Notes: a model not told the origin generated them from the sequence alone. Shown: positions 24,350 to 35,700, counted from the stretch's first letter. The stretch: 64,000 nucleotides of DNA from Rhinopomastus cyanomelas (GCA_013400115.1 VXBP01001915.1:1-64000), one strand, 5' to 3'. A program made the numbers and translations.

Positions 24350-24725
24350 GCTAGCACCATGAGGATAATGAGGCACAGCCACGCCGACACCCCAACACGG
24401 CCGCACAGTCTGTAGCTCAGAGCCCGCCACGTGCGCAGAGCCTGTAGCAGCGAACGCCGCTGGCTCAGCAAAGGACGGAGATGGACGTGTCTGAGAACCA
24501 ATGGCGTGTTTTCTCGTGGCCGCCACCCACTCCCGTTGTCTCTGCAGTCCCCGCCCGCCCCGCAGTCCCTGTAAAAGCTGCGGAGGCGACCCCGTAGAGG
24601 CGCTGTGGTTCCTGGTCCTGGCAAGTCGCGTGCGATGGGCTGCAGCGTGGCGCTGGGTCGGCGCGGTCTGAACTGCCCGCAGGCCCCCTTCACCTGCGGG
24701 CTACCCAGTCCTCCTCTTCGCCGGT
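24350..24725. promoter_or_regulatory. CpG-rich block, promoter/first-exon-like, gene unknown
   Basis: About 375 bases with dense CpG in an otherwise AT-rich, CpG-poor region. On the + strand there is a CCAAT box near 24500, a GC box (CCCGCCCGCCCC) near 24550, and a TAAAAG TATA-like motif near 24572. About 60 bases on is an ATG (24635) with G at -3 and +4. That frame is 30 codons and ends at TAA in CGGTAATAT, where a GT could also serve as a splice donor. On the - strand a 123-codon frame covers 24322-24693: an arginine-rich body and a C-terminal hydrophobic segment (WLCLIILMVLALISW). I do not recognise either product. Old CR1 sequence abuts the left side. It could be a CpG-island promoter, a GC-rich retrocopy or an unclassified repeat. 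Confidence 0.4.
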
Positions 24726-25081
24726 AATATTATTCACCTAATTACAATTGCTTTAGTTTCTGAGCCCAGCACGGACCTGGGTCTTTATCCTCACTACGGT
24801 AAAGGAAGCAGCTAATTAAGGGGAGCCTGAGGCCAGCCTTAGCCAAGCAGGGATTTGAGTATGCCTGGAGCAAACCATGTGCTGCACGGAAAGACAAGTT
24901 TCATGTATAGTTATGCTGTACTCCCGATGGTGTGGTTTCCCATGGGTGGTTTCATGCTGGCTACTGGTAGTCTGTTTCTCATGTGTAGAGCTAACTTCCA
25001 GAATCAGTGGTCTGGAGGTCTTTCTATCATCGGTGTATGGGTGAATCTGTGTAGCCTGTAGTTATCTTGTTTTCTGCTTTC
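24726..25081. other. Unassigned sequence right of the CpG-rich block
   Basis: No confident assignment. The right part may be further diverged LINE sequence, since CR1-like reverse transcriptase sequence follows directly. Confidence 0.35.
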
Positions 25082-25285
25082 CACTGTTTTGTAAGGCTGG
25101 AGTGATGCTGCCTTTGTCCCAGTCTTCAAGCACCTTTTGTAATATGTGACTTTTCAGCCATGAGAGTGGCATAGCAGTGATACCTGCCAGCACCTGATGA
25201 TGCAGTGTATTGGGGTCCATGGATTTGTGGATCCAGGGATTTAGGATGTATGTCTGGATGGTCTCTAACCCACATCTTTTAAGGA
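25082..25285 (-). mobile_element. Ancient CR1-like reverse transcriptase fragment
   Basis: The minus strand reads MDPNTLHHQVL followed by VLEDWDKGSITPA, the diverged counterpart of the CR1 MGPDGIHPRVL and DWKKANVTPIF region. No tail is present. Confidence 0.65.
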
Positions 25286-25299
25286 CTTTTTTCAGACCT

Positions 25300-25387
25300 C
25301 ATCCTATGCTTTAGTATAGTAGGGTTATTGGTTGAACTTGATGATCTCAAGAGTTTTCTAACCGCAAAGAATCCGTAATTCTGTGAT
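25300..25387 (+). mobile_element. CR1 3' end fragment
   Basis: GGTTGAACTTGATGATCTCAA and the following block up to CCGTAATTCTGTGAT are a degenerate CR1 3' terminus in sense orientation. Confidence 0.7.
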
Positions 25388-25528
25388 AGCCTACGAAGTC
25401 TAGAGCTCCCAAAGGCCAGTCCCCAATGTTGGCCTCCATTGTCCAGTCAATGGCAGGCATGGCTCGTACCATACAAAGGGGTTTCAAGCTCATGCACAGG
25501 ATCTGGTTCTGTTGCAGGGGAAGGTGGG

Positions 25529-26159
25529 TGTAACAGGATGCTCTGTTACAGCCCCGTGGCTGGGGCTGTGCGATGGATTGCTGCCATTTTGGAGAGACTG
25601 GTCAACAGGAAGAGAAGCTGTTTGTCATTTTCTGCCGCTGAGGAAGACTGGGGGTGCTTTAAGTCTGGGGGAGAACTCCTTCGTGCGTAGTTGAAGAAAA
25701 GCAGAAGGACTTCCAATCTTGGATCGGAAGGACAGAGACTGGAGTTTGTTTGAAATGCATGTCACCCGCACCGGGAGGTGCGATCGGGGCATTAAAGGAG
25801 AGGGTGGTAGCACTCGTTTCAGGTTAGCATGCTTTTTGTTGTTGTCCATATCTCTGATGTGACCCAAGGCCCAAGTGATAGTGACTTCCCATGGTATTTT
25901 CCTCAGCGTAATGGCATTTTGTGATGTTTCTAGTTTGAGTGCACCAACTTGCTACGTTTCATTTTCCTTTCTTTTCCTTTTTTGTTTGAGCTATTAAGTT
26001 AATAAACTTCTGTCCAGTATCTTGAGCTATTAATTTTCTGGCTAATTTATTGGAGATGTCATAGAGATCTTACTGCAGAGAATGTGGGCAGTTTGTTAAT
26101 TTGAACCCGCTACAATTGGTGGAGAATGCAAAGCAGTTCATCAAATTCAACCCACTACA
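25529..26159 (+). mobile_element. ERV LTR, same family as 6898-8259
   Basis: Homologous over most of its length to the LTR at 6898-8259 (reverse orientation there). It starts TGTAACAG with a perfect 8-bp inverted partner CTGTTACA six bases later, and has AATAAA near 26001. The end is either ACA at 26114 or ACA at 26159, because the last 45 bases repeat the preceding end with about 70% identity. Flanks GTGGG (25524-25528) and GTGTG (26160-26164) match at 4 of 5, supporting the longer version. TGGTGGAGAATGC at 26117 resembles a tRNA-Ala primer binding site, which would favour the shorter one. No retroviral genes follow. Confidence 0.75.
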
Positions 26160-26164
26160 GTGTG

Positions 26165-28089
26165 GCATAGCTGAGCACCTGTTACGCTAGTGGTTGGGAC
26201 TCCACTGTTGCTAGACGTGAATTCCCAACAAGCTATGGTGTCTGGAGTGCAACCTGGGCACACTGGGGAGACAGGTTTGGCTTCTAGAGAGCAGAGGCGA
26301 AAGCCTGTGTCCAGCTGTGGGGACAGAGAGATGCTGAAGGAGATGGAACTTTCCCTTCTTCCCATTTTGTTCTGGAGAAGTGTAGCACAGGACTAAGGTT
26401 TTCTGGACACAAGGTCGAGCCCTTGGGAAGGGTTTCTCCCCAACATGGGAGAAGAACAGGGACTGAGGTCTCTCTTGCTCAGTCACTGCCTCTTCCCAAT
26501 GCCCTAGATCCCTGCCCAGAAAGCCTAGCCAGTGCTCCTGGCAGCCTAGAGCTCCATATACCTGTCCTTGAATATCTGTTAGCAACACATCCATGGGACA
26601 GAGAGATCTGTGTCCCACTTTCAGACCAGTTTCCATAGGCCCTAGCTTTGAGCATATCCTTTCAGGGCAGGGTCTGCATTGCTGGCAGGTTGTGGGAGGG
26701 AGATGCAGGCAGCCCCAGTGCTGGAGGAGGCTACCCAAGCACTCTCCTCTGCTGTAGTGTCACGGCAGTGTTCCTCTCACCTACAAGGACAGCAGCGTGG
26801 ACAGGTTCTGTGCTGGCCATGTGGTGGCCTGCACTGGACACGTGGAAAGCCGGTGTGGGAAGGCAGCTGGGGCAGGCCTGATGGGCTTCACTGGAGGGTC
26901 AGCTTGTTCCCTGTGGCCATGTGTCGGAGTCTGATTGTCTTTTATGTCTCTGGTATTGTTCTCTCTGCAGAGGAGGCACAGTGCTGGTTTCTGGTGTTCA
27001 GTTTGAGCAAGACTTTGAGACAGATGTTCTTATAGACTACTGTCCAGTCTGGGCAGGAGTCCAGTTTGCCACAGCATCCTGAAGCCTATGTGAGAGCCTT
27101 GCCAGCACCAGGGGCTGCTGGCACAACTCATCTTTGGGGCAAAAGCAGAACCACAGGTGCACAGATGCATTGCCTAGGCACTTCCCTGGCCCTACTTCAG
27201 CTTTAAGAGCAGCCAGTGACAGTGAGCAGGACAACTAGGAGTTTGTGCTTTCAGAGCAAGCTGTAGGCTCATGCTGAGCCCATCAGAGAGACTGTTAAGG
27301 AGAAGGGTGGTTGCAGCTCCCCTTCCTAAGGCCATTACGCCTTGTGCAGTGCTGCTGTACTCTTGTGCTCTGGAAGCAGGAGGCCAAGAACTGCTGGGCT
27401 GCTGCAGCATATGGCTCCACTCACACAGCACTCTGATGATTGGATCCTATTCCGGATGGGACTGCAATCGGCAGAGACCCTTAACCACGTGGGCATGGAG
27501 CCATTTTCTCATTGCATCAACCCCACTTCAGAGGTCAAACCAATTTCTCCTCAGCCAGGCTGTTTCAGCTACTGCCTATGCCCGCTCCAGAAGCTGGTGT
27601 AGTTCTTTGGTTGGGTGCAGGACTTCCTGCAGGTGCTGAGGGGCAACGTGGCTTGAATAACAGGAGGAACAGCATCCAGTCCAAGCCTCAGTGCCAACAG
27701 CCTACTTTGTTGTGCTCCTGCCTATGAATGCTGAAGTTAGTTTCTTAGTTTGCTCGTAAGTTGTATTCTCAGTTCTTGAAATCAGGTTTCCCATTGTCAC
27801 AGCTAACCAGGCTTCATTCCCAATTCCATCTGATGCACAAGGAGGCACTTCCGTGCCTGGCACCTGCAAAATGAGGCTGCAGATGGGCAGGTTGGGCACA
27901 ACAGCATCACTCCTCTTGGGTCTCAGGCCTTGCCTGGTCAGAGAGGAGGGTGCTCAGAGCCACCATGGAATGAAGAAGACTGGCACATAATGTCTATAAA
28001 AGGTACAGGAATCAGTGGTGTGTTGTGCAGAGTCTGTGGTTATGGCCCATAACCTGAGGATTAGGGGCCATGGGGAAACTCCTGAGCAT
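26165..28089. other. Unassigned, moderately GC-rich sequence
   Basis: Less AT-rich than most of the window. A 175-codon minus frame (26211-26738) and a 122-codon plus frame (27271-27639) are the longest; neither has a recognisable domain or splice-site support. It could include unclassified ERV internal sequence. Confidence 0.35.
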
Positions 28090-29062
28090 GGCATGAAATC
28101 CAGTTGGCGGCCAGTCACAAGCGGGGTCCCTCAGGGCTCAGTTTTGGGACCGGTCTTGTTTAATATCTTTATCAATGATCTGGATGAGGGGATCGAGTGC
28201 ACCCTCAGTAAATTTGCGGATGACACAAAATTGAGCACGAGTGTCGATCTGCTGGAGGGTAGGGAGGCTCTGCAGCGGGATCTGGACAGCCTGGAGCGAT
28301 GGGCTGAGCTCAATTGTATGAGGTTTAACAAGGCCAAGTGCCAGGTCATGCACTTTGGTCACAACAACTCCCAGCAATGCTACAGGCTTGGAGAAGAGTG
28401 GCTGGAGAGCTGCCTGATGGAGAAGGACTTCGGGGTGTTGATCGACAGCCAGCTGAACATGAGCCAGCAGTGTGCTCAGGTGGCCTAGAAGGCGAATGGC
28501 ATCCTGGCCTGTATCAGAAATGGCGTGACCAGTAGGAGGAGGGAGGTGATTGTGCCCCTATACTCGGCACTTGTGAGACCGCCCCTCGAGTACTGTGTCC
28601 AGTTTTGGTCACCACAGTACAGGAGGGACCTTGAGGTGCTGGAATGAGTTCAAAGAAGGGCAACCAAGTTGGTGAAGGGGCTGGAGGGCATGCCCTATGA
28701 GGAGAGGCTGAGGGAACTGGGGTTGTTTAGTCTGGAGAAGAGAAGACTCCTTAAAGGAGGTTGTAGCAAGGCTAGTGTTGGGCTCTTCTCTCCAACTGGT
28801 GATGATAAGACAAGGGGAAGTGACCTCAAGTTGCGTCAGGGAAGGTTTAGACTGGATGTTAGAAGGAAATTCTTTACTGAGAGGGTGGTTAGGTGGAATG
28901 GATTACCCAGGGAGGTGGTGATGTCACCAACCCTGGAGGTGTTTAAGGAACGTGTGGATGCGGTGCTTGGGGATATGGTTTAGCGGTTAGGCACTAGGAG
29001 AAAGGGCTGGACTTGGTGACCCTGGAGGTCCTTTCCAGCCATGATGATTCTATGATTCTATG
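28090..29062 (+). mobile_element. CR1 LINE, 5'-truncated, distinct subfamily
   Basis: It starts in the reverse transcriptase and encodes VTSGVPQGSVLGPVLFNIF, then LSKFADDTKL with the catalytic Asp pair intact. The thumb and C-terminal region follow (LERWAELNCMRFNKAKCQVM and RRKFFTERVVRWNGLPREVV). It has stops near 28487 and 28648. The 3' end is GATGATTCTATGATTCTATG. The divergence in the C-terminal region sets it apart from the copies at 13 kb and 53 kb. Confidence 0.93.
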
Positions 29063-29289
29063 GCAGGAAATCCTGCTGCCCAGAGTAACCACATGTGCAG
29101 GTGGTAGAAGCTACAGTGCCATGATGAAGAGCCAGATTTCCTGGATGCATAAAGGGGACTGATGGAAGAAGTGGGCTCACAGATTAGCTGGGACTGCTGA
29201 CAGAGGATGGAAAGTGGCTTGGTGCACTTCCACCTGCTTCCTCAGTACCTATCCAGACCCATAGACACGTGTATATGTGAATGGTGTGA

Positions 29290-29678
29290 AGGTCACTGAC
29301 CGTTTCTTCTTGGGTTATGAGCACTTCATTCAGCTCCCTGTTCATGTTGTCCGGCTCAGGAGACTGGACAGTGACAGAGCACCTGGTCTTACCCTTAAAG
29401 ACTGAGACAAAGCACACATTGTGTACTTTAGCCTTTTTCTTCTCCTTGGTTGCTATGTTTCTCTCCACATCCAGTAAGTGATGGAGATTCTCCTTAGCCC
29501 CACTTTGTTGTTAATATCAATGTATAAGCAGTTTTAGTTATCTTATACAGCAGTATGCAAATTCTATTTTGCCCTTGGCCCTTCTAATTTTTTCCCATAA
29601 TAGCCTCAGAAAATCTTTGTAGTCCAAGTTGCCTGACTCTCCTTCCATAGGTCAGAATTTCCTTGTCTTCCTGAGTTC
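29290..29678 (-). mobile_element. Ancient CR1 LINE ORF2 fragment, split by a younger CR1
   Basis: The minus strand encodes the linker between endonuclease and reverse transcriptase: an acidic/basic segment, KEKKKAKVHNVCFVSVFKGK, and NEVLITQEETVSDL. These match the CR1 pattern of NAFFASVFTSK and IQEEMVSDLL. Frameshifts and stops are frequent. The counterpart continues beyond the inserted CR1 at 29825. Confidence 0.7.
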
Positions 29679-29679
29679 N

Positions 29680-29823
29680 AACTCTGGAGCTGTTCAAGGC
29701 ACGATTGGACGTGGCACTTGGTGCCATGGTCTAGCCTTGAGCTCTGTGTTGACAGGTTGGACTTGATGATCTATGAGGTCTCTTCCAACCTTGATAATAC
29801 TGTGATACTGTGATACTGTGATA
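29680..29823 (+). mobile_element. CR1 3' end inserted in an older CR1
   Basis: Sense CR1 3' UTR with GGTTGGACTTGATGATC, ending in repeats of an unusual tail unit (ATACTGTG, about three copies). Its left edge coincides with a single N at 29679. It separates two parts of one antisense CR1. Confidence 0.85.
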
Positions 29824-29824
29824 G

Positions 29825-30260
29825 TTCCAGACAAAGTTCTCTGTTTATGCAGATCAGCCTTCCTTCCTGCTGGCTCATCTGACAGCACACATGGGGATGG
29901 CCTGCGTCTGCACTTTAAATATGACCTTGTTGAAAAATGTCCAGTCCTCCTGGATTCCTTTGCTCTTCAGGACTACCTCCAAAATGAGTCTGGCAAATTT
30001 AGGAAATCAAAGTCTCCTAAACAGGCCCAAGTCTGCTCTTGGTAAGTCTAAGTATTTCCTTCCTTTTCCAAGAATTGAAAACTCTACTGTTTCATGATCA
30101 CTATTCCTAAGATGGTCTCCAACCTTCACGTCACCCACAAGTCATTCTCTGTTCATAAACAGCAGAGGTAGCAGGGAACCTTTTCTTTCTGGCTCACTCA
30201 CCATCCATGTCAGGAAGTTTAAGTAGTCCAACTGGTTATAAGAAGGCCTTGAAGGCCCTC
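29825..30260 (-). mobile_element. Ancient CR1 LINE endonuclease fragment
   Basis: The minus strand has SDHETVEFSI, the SDHxxVEF catalytic motif of the CR1 AP-type endonuclease; the copy at 51.8 kb has SDHEMVEFGV. Flanking blocks match the same domain. It is the upstream part of the copy seen at 29290-29678. Confidence 0.75.
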
Positions 30261-31569
30261 AATTGCCCTCCAATTTCTTGTTGCAGTTTTCTTCACTACT
30301 TACCTGAACAATCAGTAATGGATAATAATCTGAGGGCCATAGCAGAGCAGGAAGTTTTCCTGATAGGTTTGTAACATGGACCCCAGTGGGCAGGAGATTT
30401 CCGTAAGAAGTGGATCTGGTCTGTTGGTCTGTTCACACCTAAAGCGAGCTATAAATAACTTGCAGTCTTCTAGGGTTGACCAAGAGGACGTTCCTGTGGG
30501 AGCTCTAACAGGGCCTTCACATTCAGACCAATATGATCTCGCAGAAGCCCAAGAATATCTGAAGACCAAAATGACCCGTTTATTAAACAAAGCCACTAAC
30601 TTACATAGACTTCACATAACCCACCTCACGGGCCATGCTTTTGGACAGACGGCACGCTTCCCATGTTCCTACTGGAACAGGCTAGCTGTCCACACACCTG
30701 CAGACAGCAGGTAGTCCAGCCCTGCACCTTGTGCAGCCTCTAAAACCGTCCCCTGCTGCATTTCGCTGTTAACAAAGTCCTCCAGCATAAGGGCTGAACT
30801 GCTCATGCACTTCTGTTCCCTTACACACGCCAGCACTCTCACTGGTCAGTAATCCTTGTCTGTACGATAGAAGGTATCAAAGGTTCCTAATGCTCTTTGA
30901 TTTCTTCACTTATTTTTTCCTGTTTTTCCACTTTCAAAAAGATGGACGGTACCTCTCAGGGCTACCATTAAACACCACAATGCTTGTGCTTTAGCTTCAG
31001 TTTTAGAATTCACTTTCTGAGGTGGCCATCCCCTACAAACTAGAGCCCTGTCTCCAGGACCCCTCAGCCCTGCCTGCCTGCTGGTGCTTATCCACTCTAG
31101 GGATGCTGTCCCATAGACAAACAAAGCTGTTCAGCAAGAGGGAGCATCAGCTGCGGGAGATTCAGATGTCATTTATAAAACTTGTTTAGGGATCAGAGGA
31201 GTATCCAGGAGCGTTCAGCAGTGAATGGCTCCATTCTGGTTCTTTTGCATTGTGCTTTTTCTTTTGTCAGTCATAAATCTTCCGTAAACTGAGACCGCCC
31301 CTCATTGCATAACTCTTGTGCATCATCTACTGCTCCCTCGAGTTTGAGAGCACTACAGTGAGGTGGAAAGTGCGTGGCTGTGAGATGTCTGCTTGTCATT
31401 GACAGTGCTGTATCAGATCTTCAGAGGTACAGAACTCAGCCTGCCTACACACAGCCATCTCTACCCCATGCCTGGCAGAGAGGGACTAAATAGCTCCACC
31501 AACCAACTCAGAAAGGAGGAAAGTGGACAAAGATAGCCAAGAAACAAAGAGCGGACTATGGTCAAGACA
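30261..31569. other. Unique non-coding sequence
   Basis: No gene was recognised. Around 30540-30600 a TG-leading segment with antisense AATAAA resembles an LTR end, but no duplication or partner edge was found. Confidence 0.4.
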
Positions 31570-32239
31570 AAATATATGCCAGATACCAGTACAGGTTGGG
31601 GACTGACCTGGTGGAAAGCAGTGTAGGAGAAAGGGACCTGGGGGTCCTGGTGGACAGCAGGATGACCATGAGCCAGCAATGTATCCTTGTGGCCAAGAAA
31701 GCAAGCGACATCCTGGGGGGTGGATCAGAAGTGAAGGTGGTTAGCAGATCAAGAGAGGTTCTCCTTCCCCTCTGTTCTGCCTTGATGAGACGCATCTGGA
31801 ATATTGTGTCCAATTCTGAACCCTTCAGGTCAGGAAGGACACAGAGCTGCTTGAGAGAGTCTAATACAGAGCCACAAAGGTGATAAACTTTGTAGAACAT
31901 CTTTCTTAATGAGGAAAGGCTGAGGGAGCTGGGTCTCTTTAGCTTGGAAAAGAGGAGACTGAGGGGACTGAGGGGTGACCTCATTAATGTCTATAAATAT
32001 TTGAAGGGTGGGTGTCAGGAGGATGGAGCCAGGCTCTTCTGAGTGTCATTTAATGATAGGACAAGGGGCAGTGGGTGTAAGCTGTAACATAGGAGGGTCT
32101 ACATAAATGTGAGAATGAACATCTTCACAGGGAGGGTGACAGAGCACTGGAATGGGCTGCCCAGGGAGGTTGTGGAATCTCCTTTTCTGGAGACGTTTAA
32201 AGCTCACCGGGATATGTTCCTGTGCGACTTGGTCTAGGT
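31570..32239 (+). mobile_element. CR1 LINE, 3' region, first part (split by hAT MITE)
   Basis: Sense CR1 from the thumb region (LVESSVGERDLGVLVDSRM, then QQCILVAKKASDILGG) to the 3' UTR. It is interrupted just after GGTCTAGGT, where CR1 copies normally read GGTCTAGGTGATCC. It continues at 32536. Frameshifts in the coding part make it inactive. Confidence 0.93.
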
Positions 32240-32527
32240 CAGGGGTCCTCAAACTTTTTAAGCAGGAGGCCGGTTCACTGTCCCCCAGACAGTGTCGGGG
32301 GCCGGGCTATAGTTTGTGCTGCCTGGCTTGTCCTGCCTGGGAGCTGGAGGGAGAGACGGGGGAGCCACCCACCTCGCTGCTGCTGTTCCCCCTCTCCTCA
32401 GCCCGGCCATGCAGTCGGCAGGAAGTCATCTGCAGCTGCTCCGTTCCTCCCCCCAACCCCCAGTGGGCTGCATTGGAGACCCTGGGGGGCCATATCCGGC
32501 CTGTGGGCTGGGGTTTGAGAACCCCTG
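32240..32527. mobile_element. hAT-type MITE, 288 bp
   Basis: Terminal inverted repeats: left CAGGGGTCCTCAAAC and right GTTTGAGAACCCCTG, 15 bp with one mismatch. Perfect 8-bp target duplications GTCTAGGT lie at 32232-32239 and 32528-32535. The interior has GCCGGTTCACTG and GGGCCGGGCTATAG near the left end and no coding capacity. The 8-bp duplication and CAGGGGT-type ends are hallmarks of hAT non-autonomous elements. It lies inside a CR1 3' UTR, so it inserted after that CR1. Confidence 0.93.
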
Positions 32528-32535
32528 GTCTAGGT

Positions 32536-32588
32536 GATCCTGCTCTTGCAGGATCCCTTCCAGTCCTTAATGTTCTGTGATTCTGTGA
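32536..32588 (+). mobile_element. CR1 LINE 3' terminus, continuation
   Basis: Remainder of the CR1 of 31570-32239: GATCCTGCTCTTGCAGGATC then TTCTGTGATTCTGTG tail units. Confidence 0.9.
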
Positions 32589-32759
32589 AATCCCAAAGGA
32601 AGAAGAGACTAACCCCCAAACCCAAGGTGCCTGTGTAAAATCGCTGTGCAGTTCTGCAGACAGAAGAGAAAGAACAACCCAAACAAAGTAAGTTACCAGA
32701 GCAGAGGAAGAAAGCCCACTCAGCTCCCTGTATACCAGCCAGTACCCAGAAGAAACAGC

Positions 32760-35700
32760 AAAGGTTAATAGTAGTGAGAGACTCTTTTCTCAGGGTCACT
32801 AAGGGACCTGTTTGCAAACCTGACCCACTTACTAGAGAGGTCTGCAGCTTACTAGGGGCATGAATTAAGGGTATTGCTCAAAGATTGCCAAAACTCATGC
32901 ATTCTTCTGATTACTGTCCTCTTTTATTATTTCATGTAGGCACCAGGGATACAGAAAGGGATAACTATAAGGAAGGATTACAGAGCACTGGGAGCAGCAG
33001 TGAAGGACTCAGGAGCACAGGTAGTGTTCTCATCAATCCTCCCAGTCAAAGGAAAAGGGCAGGAAATGACAGACACAATTTGTAAAGTCAAGAAACGTTT
33101 GAAGGAGTGGTGTCATAATCAGGGCTTGCTTAACTCATCCATAAAGCTGTTTTTAATAAACCTAATCTGCTGCGGGCTGATGGGGTCCACCTATCAGAGA
33201 AGGGGGAAAGATTATTTGGACAGAGGCTGGCCAACTTTGTTAGCAGGGCTTTAAACTAGGGAGGATCGGGGAGGGGATCCTCAGTTCACCCCACGTACCA
33301 TGTTGAGGCCAGAACCACAAACATATGCTCTGAGCCTGGGGAAGAATTGCAGGCCAACAGGAAAGCATGTGTATGAGCAGTTACAAGCCCTGCCAGTAAG
33401 AGTGCTTTGAAGGGGCAACATCTCAAATGCCTGTATGCCGATGCACAAAGCATGGGAAATAAACAAGAAGAGCTATACATCTGCCTGTAACTTCAGGGCT
33501 ATGAGATTATTGGTGTCCCCAAGAAGTGGTTGGATGGTTCCCATGACTGGAGCATGTGGATGGCTGGGTACAAACTAGGAAGGGCAGAAGAGGAGGGTAT
33601 GTTGCCCTCTACTTCAGTGACCAGTTGGAGTCCATGGAGTTTCACCTGGAGATGGATAAGGAACAGAGAACCTATGTGTTAGAATTAAAGGAAAGTGAGG
33701 GGCAAGTGATATGATAGTGGGGATCTGCTACAGGCCACCCAACTGGGAAAACCAAGTGGCTGAGGTGCTCTTTATACAGATAAAAGCTGCTTTGCACTCA
33801 CAATCCATGGTCCTCATGGGGGGACTTTAACCACCCTGACATCTGCCAGAGGGAGAGCACAGCAAAGCATCACCATTCCAGGAAGTTCCTGGAGTGCACT
33901 GATGACAACTTTTTTCTGTGAATGGTACAGAAACTAACAAGAAAGGGAGCTTTGCTAGACCTCATACTCACCAACAAAGACAGGCTGGTGAAGAGACTAT
34001 GGAAAACTAGGCTACAGTGACGATGATACTGTAGAATTCAAGATTCTCAAGGCAGTGAGTAAAGCATGAAGTAAGCTCATGGCACTTGATTTTGAAAGGT
34101 CAGGCTTTAGTCTCTTTAATTTCTTTAGTGTCTTCAAAGATCTGCTTAGTAGGATAGAATGGGATAAAGTCATGAGTGGGAAAGGAGCCCAGGAAAGCTG
34201 GTCCTGTTTCAAGGATCATCTTCTGCAAGCCCAGGACTGGTGTGTCCCAGTGCAGATGAAGTCAGGCAGGAATGCAGGAGGCCTGCATGGATGAACAGAG
34301 AACTCCTGGATGCCCTTTAGCGGTAAAAACAAAGCTTACAAAGAATGGAAGCAAGGACACGTGGCCTGGGAGAAGTTCAGAGAAGTAGTCAGAAAAGCAA
34401 GGGATCAGGTTAAGAAAGCAAAAGCATGGAAATAATTGTATCAGGCTAAGGGGTTAAGGACAACCAGAAAAATTTCTGTAGGTATGTCAGTGATAATAGG
34501 AAGACCAGAGAAAATGTAGACGCACTCCAGAAAGAAACGGTAGAGCTGGTCACCCAAGATGCAGAGAAGTCAATGTACTACTTTGACTCCATCTTCACCG
34601 GCAAGGACTCTGGTCATGCCCTCCATGGTACAGAGGCAGGGACTGAGAACGGGAAGATTCCCCTTGCTGTAGACAAAAAGCAGGTTTGAGACCATCTAAA
34701 GAACCTGAAGGTGAACAAGTCCATGGGACCGGATGGGATTCACCCATGGCTCCTGAAAGAGCTGGCAGATGAAGTTGCAGAGCCACTGTCCATCATATTT
34801 GAAAATTCTCCAGTCTGGTGTAGTTCCCCCGACTGGAAAAGGGAAAACATAACTCCCATTTTCAAAAATGGAAGAAAGAAGACTCGGGCAACTACAGGCC
34901 AGTCAGTCTCCCCTCTGTGCCTGGCAAGATCATGGAGCAGACCTTCCTGAAGGCTCTGCTAAGGCAAGCAGATAATAAAGAGGTGATTGGTGGCACCCAA
35001 CATGGCTTCACCAAGGGCAAGTCTTGCCTGACCAACTTGGTGGCCTTTTAGGATGGGGTCACAGCCTCAGTGGGCAGAGACAAAGCAACAGACATCATCT
35101 ACATGGACCTCTGCAAGGCATTTGATACTGCCCTGCACAACATTCTGATCTCTTAACAGGCACAATATGGATTAAATGGGTGGACCACTTGTTGGATAAA
35201 GAGTTGGCTGGATGGTCACACCCGAAGAGTTGTGATCAGTGGCTCAGTGTCCAAATTGAGAGGTGTGACGAGGGGTCTTCCTCAAGGGTCAGTACTCAGA
35301 ACAGTGCTATTTAACATTGTCAGCAACATGGACAGTGGAAGTTGTTGCCCCCTCAGTAAGTTTGCTGACAACACCAAACTGTGTGGTGAAGTCAACACAC
35401 TGGAAGGAAGGGAGGCCATCCAGAGGGACCTTGACAGGCTTGAGAAGTGGGCTTATGCAAACTGCATGAAGTTCAGCAAGGGCAAGTGCAAGGTTCTGCA
35501 CCTGGGTCGAGGCAATCCCACACATGAATAGAGATTGTGAGGAGAAAGGATTGAGGACAGCTCTGAGGAGAAGGGCTTGAGGGTGGTGGCGGACCAGACG
35601 TTAACAGTAGCCAATAGCGTGCGCTTTCAGCCCAGAAAGCCAGCTGTATCCTGGGCTACATCAATAGAAGCACTGACACCCAGTCAAGAGAGATGATTTT

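Noticed and set aside
26211..26738. 175-codon minus frame
   Set aside because: No domain, signal or splice evidence; moderately GC-rich region makes a chance frame plausible.
30540..30780. Possible LTR with antisense AATAAA and TG-leading edge
   Set aside because: No target duplication or matching second edge could be found.
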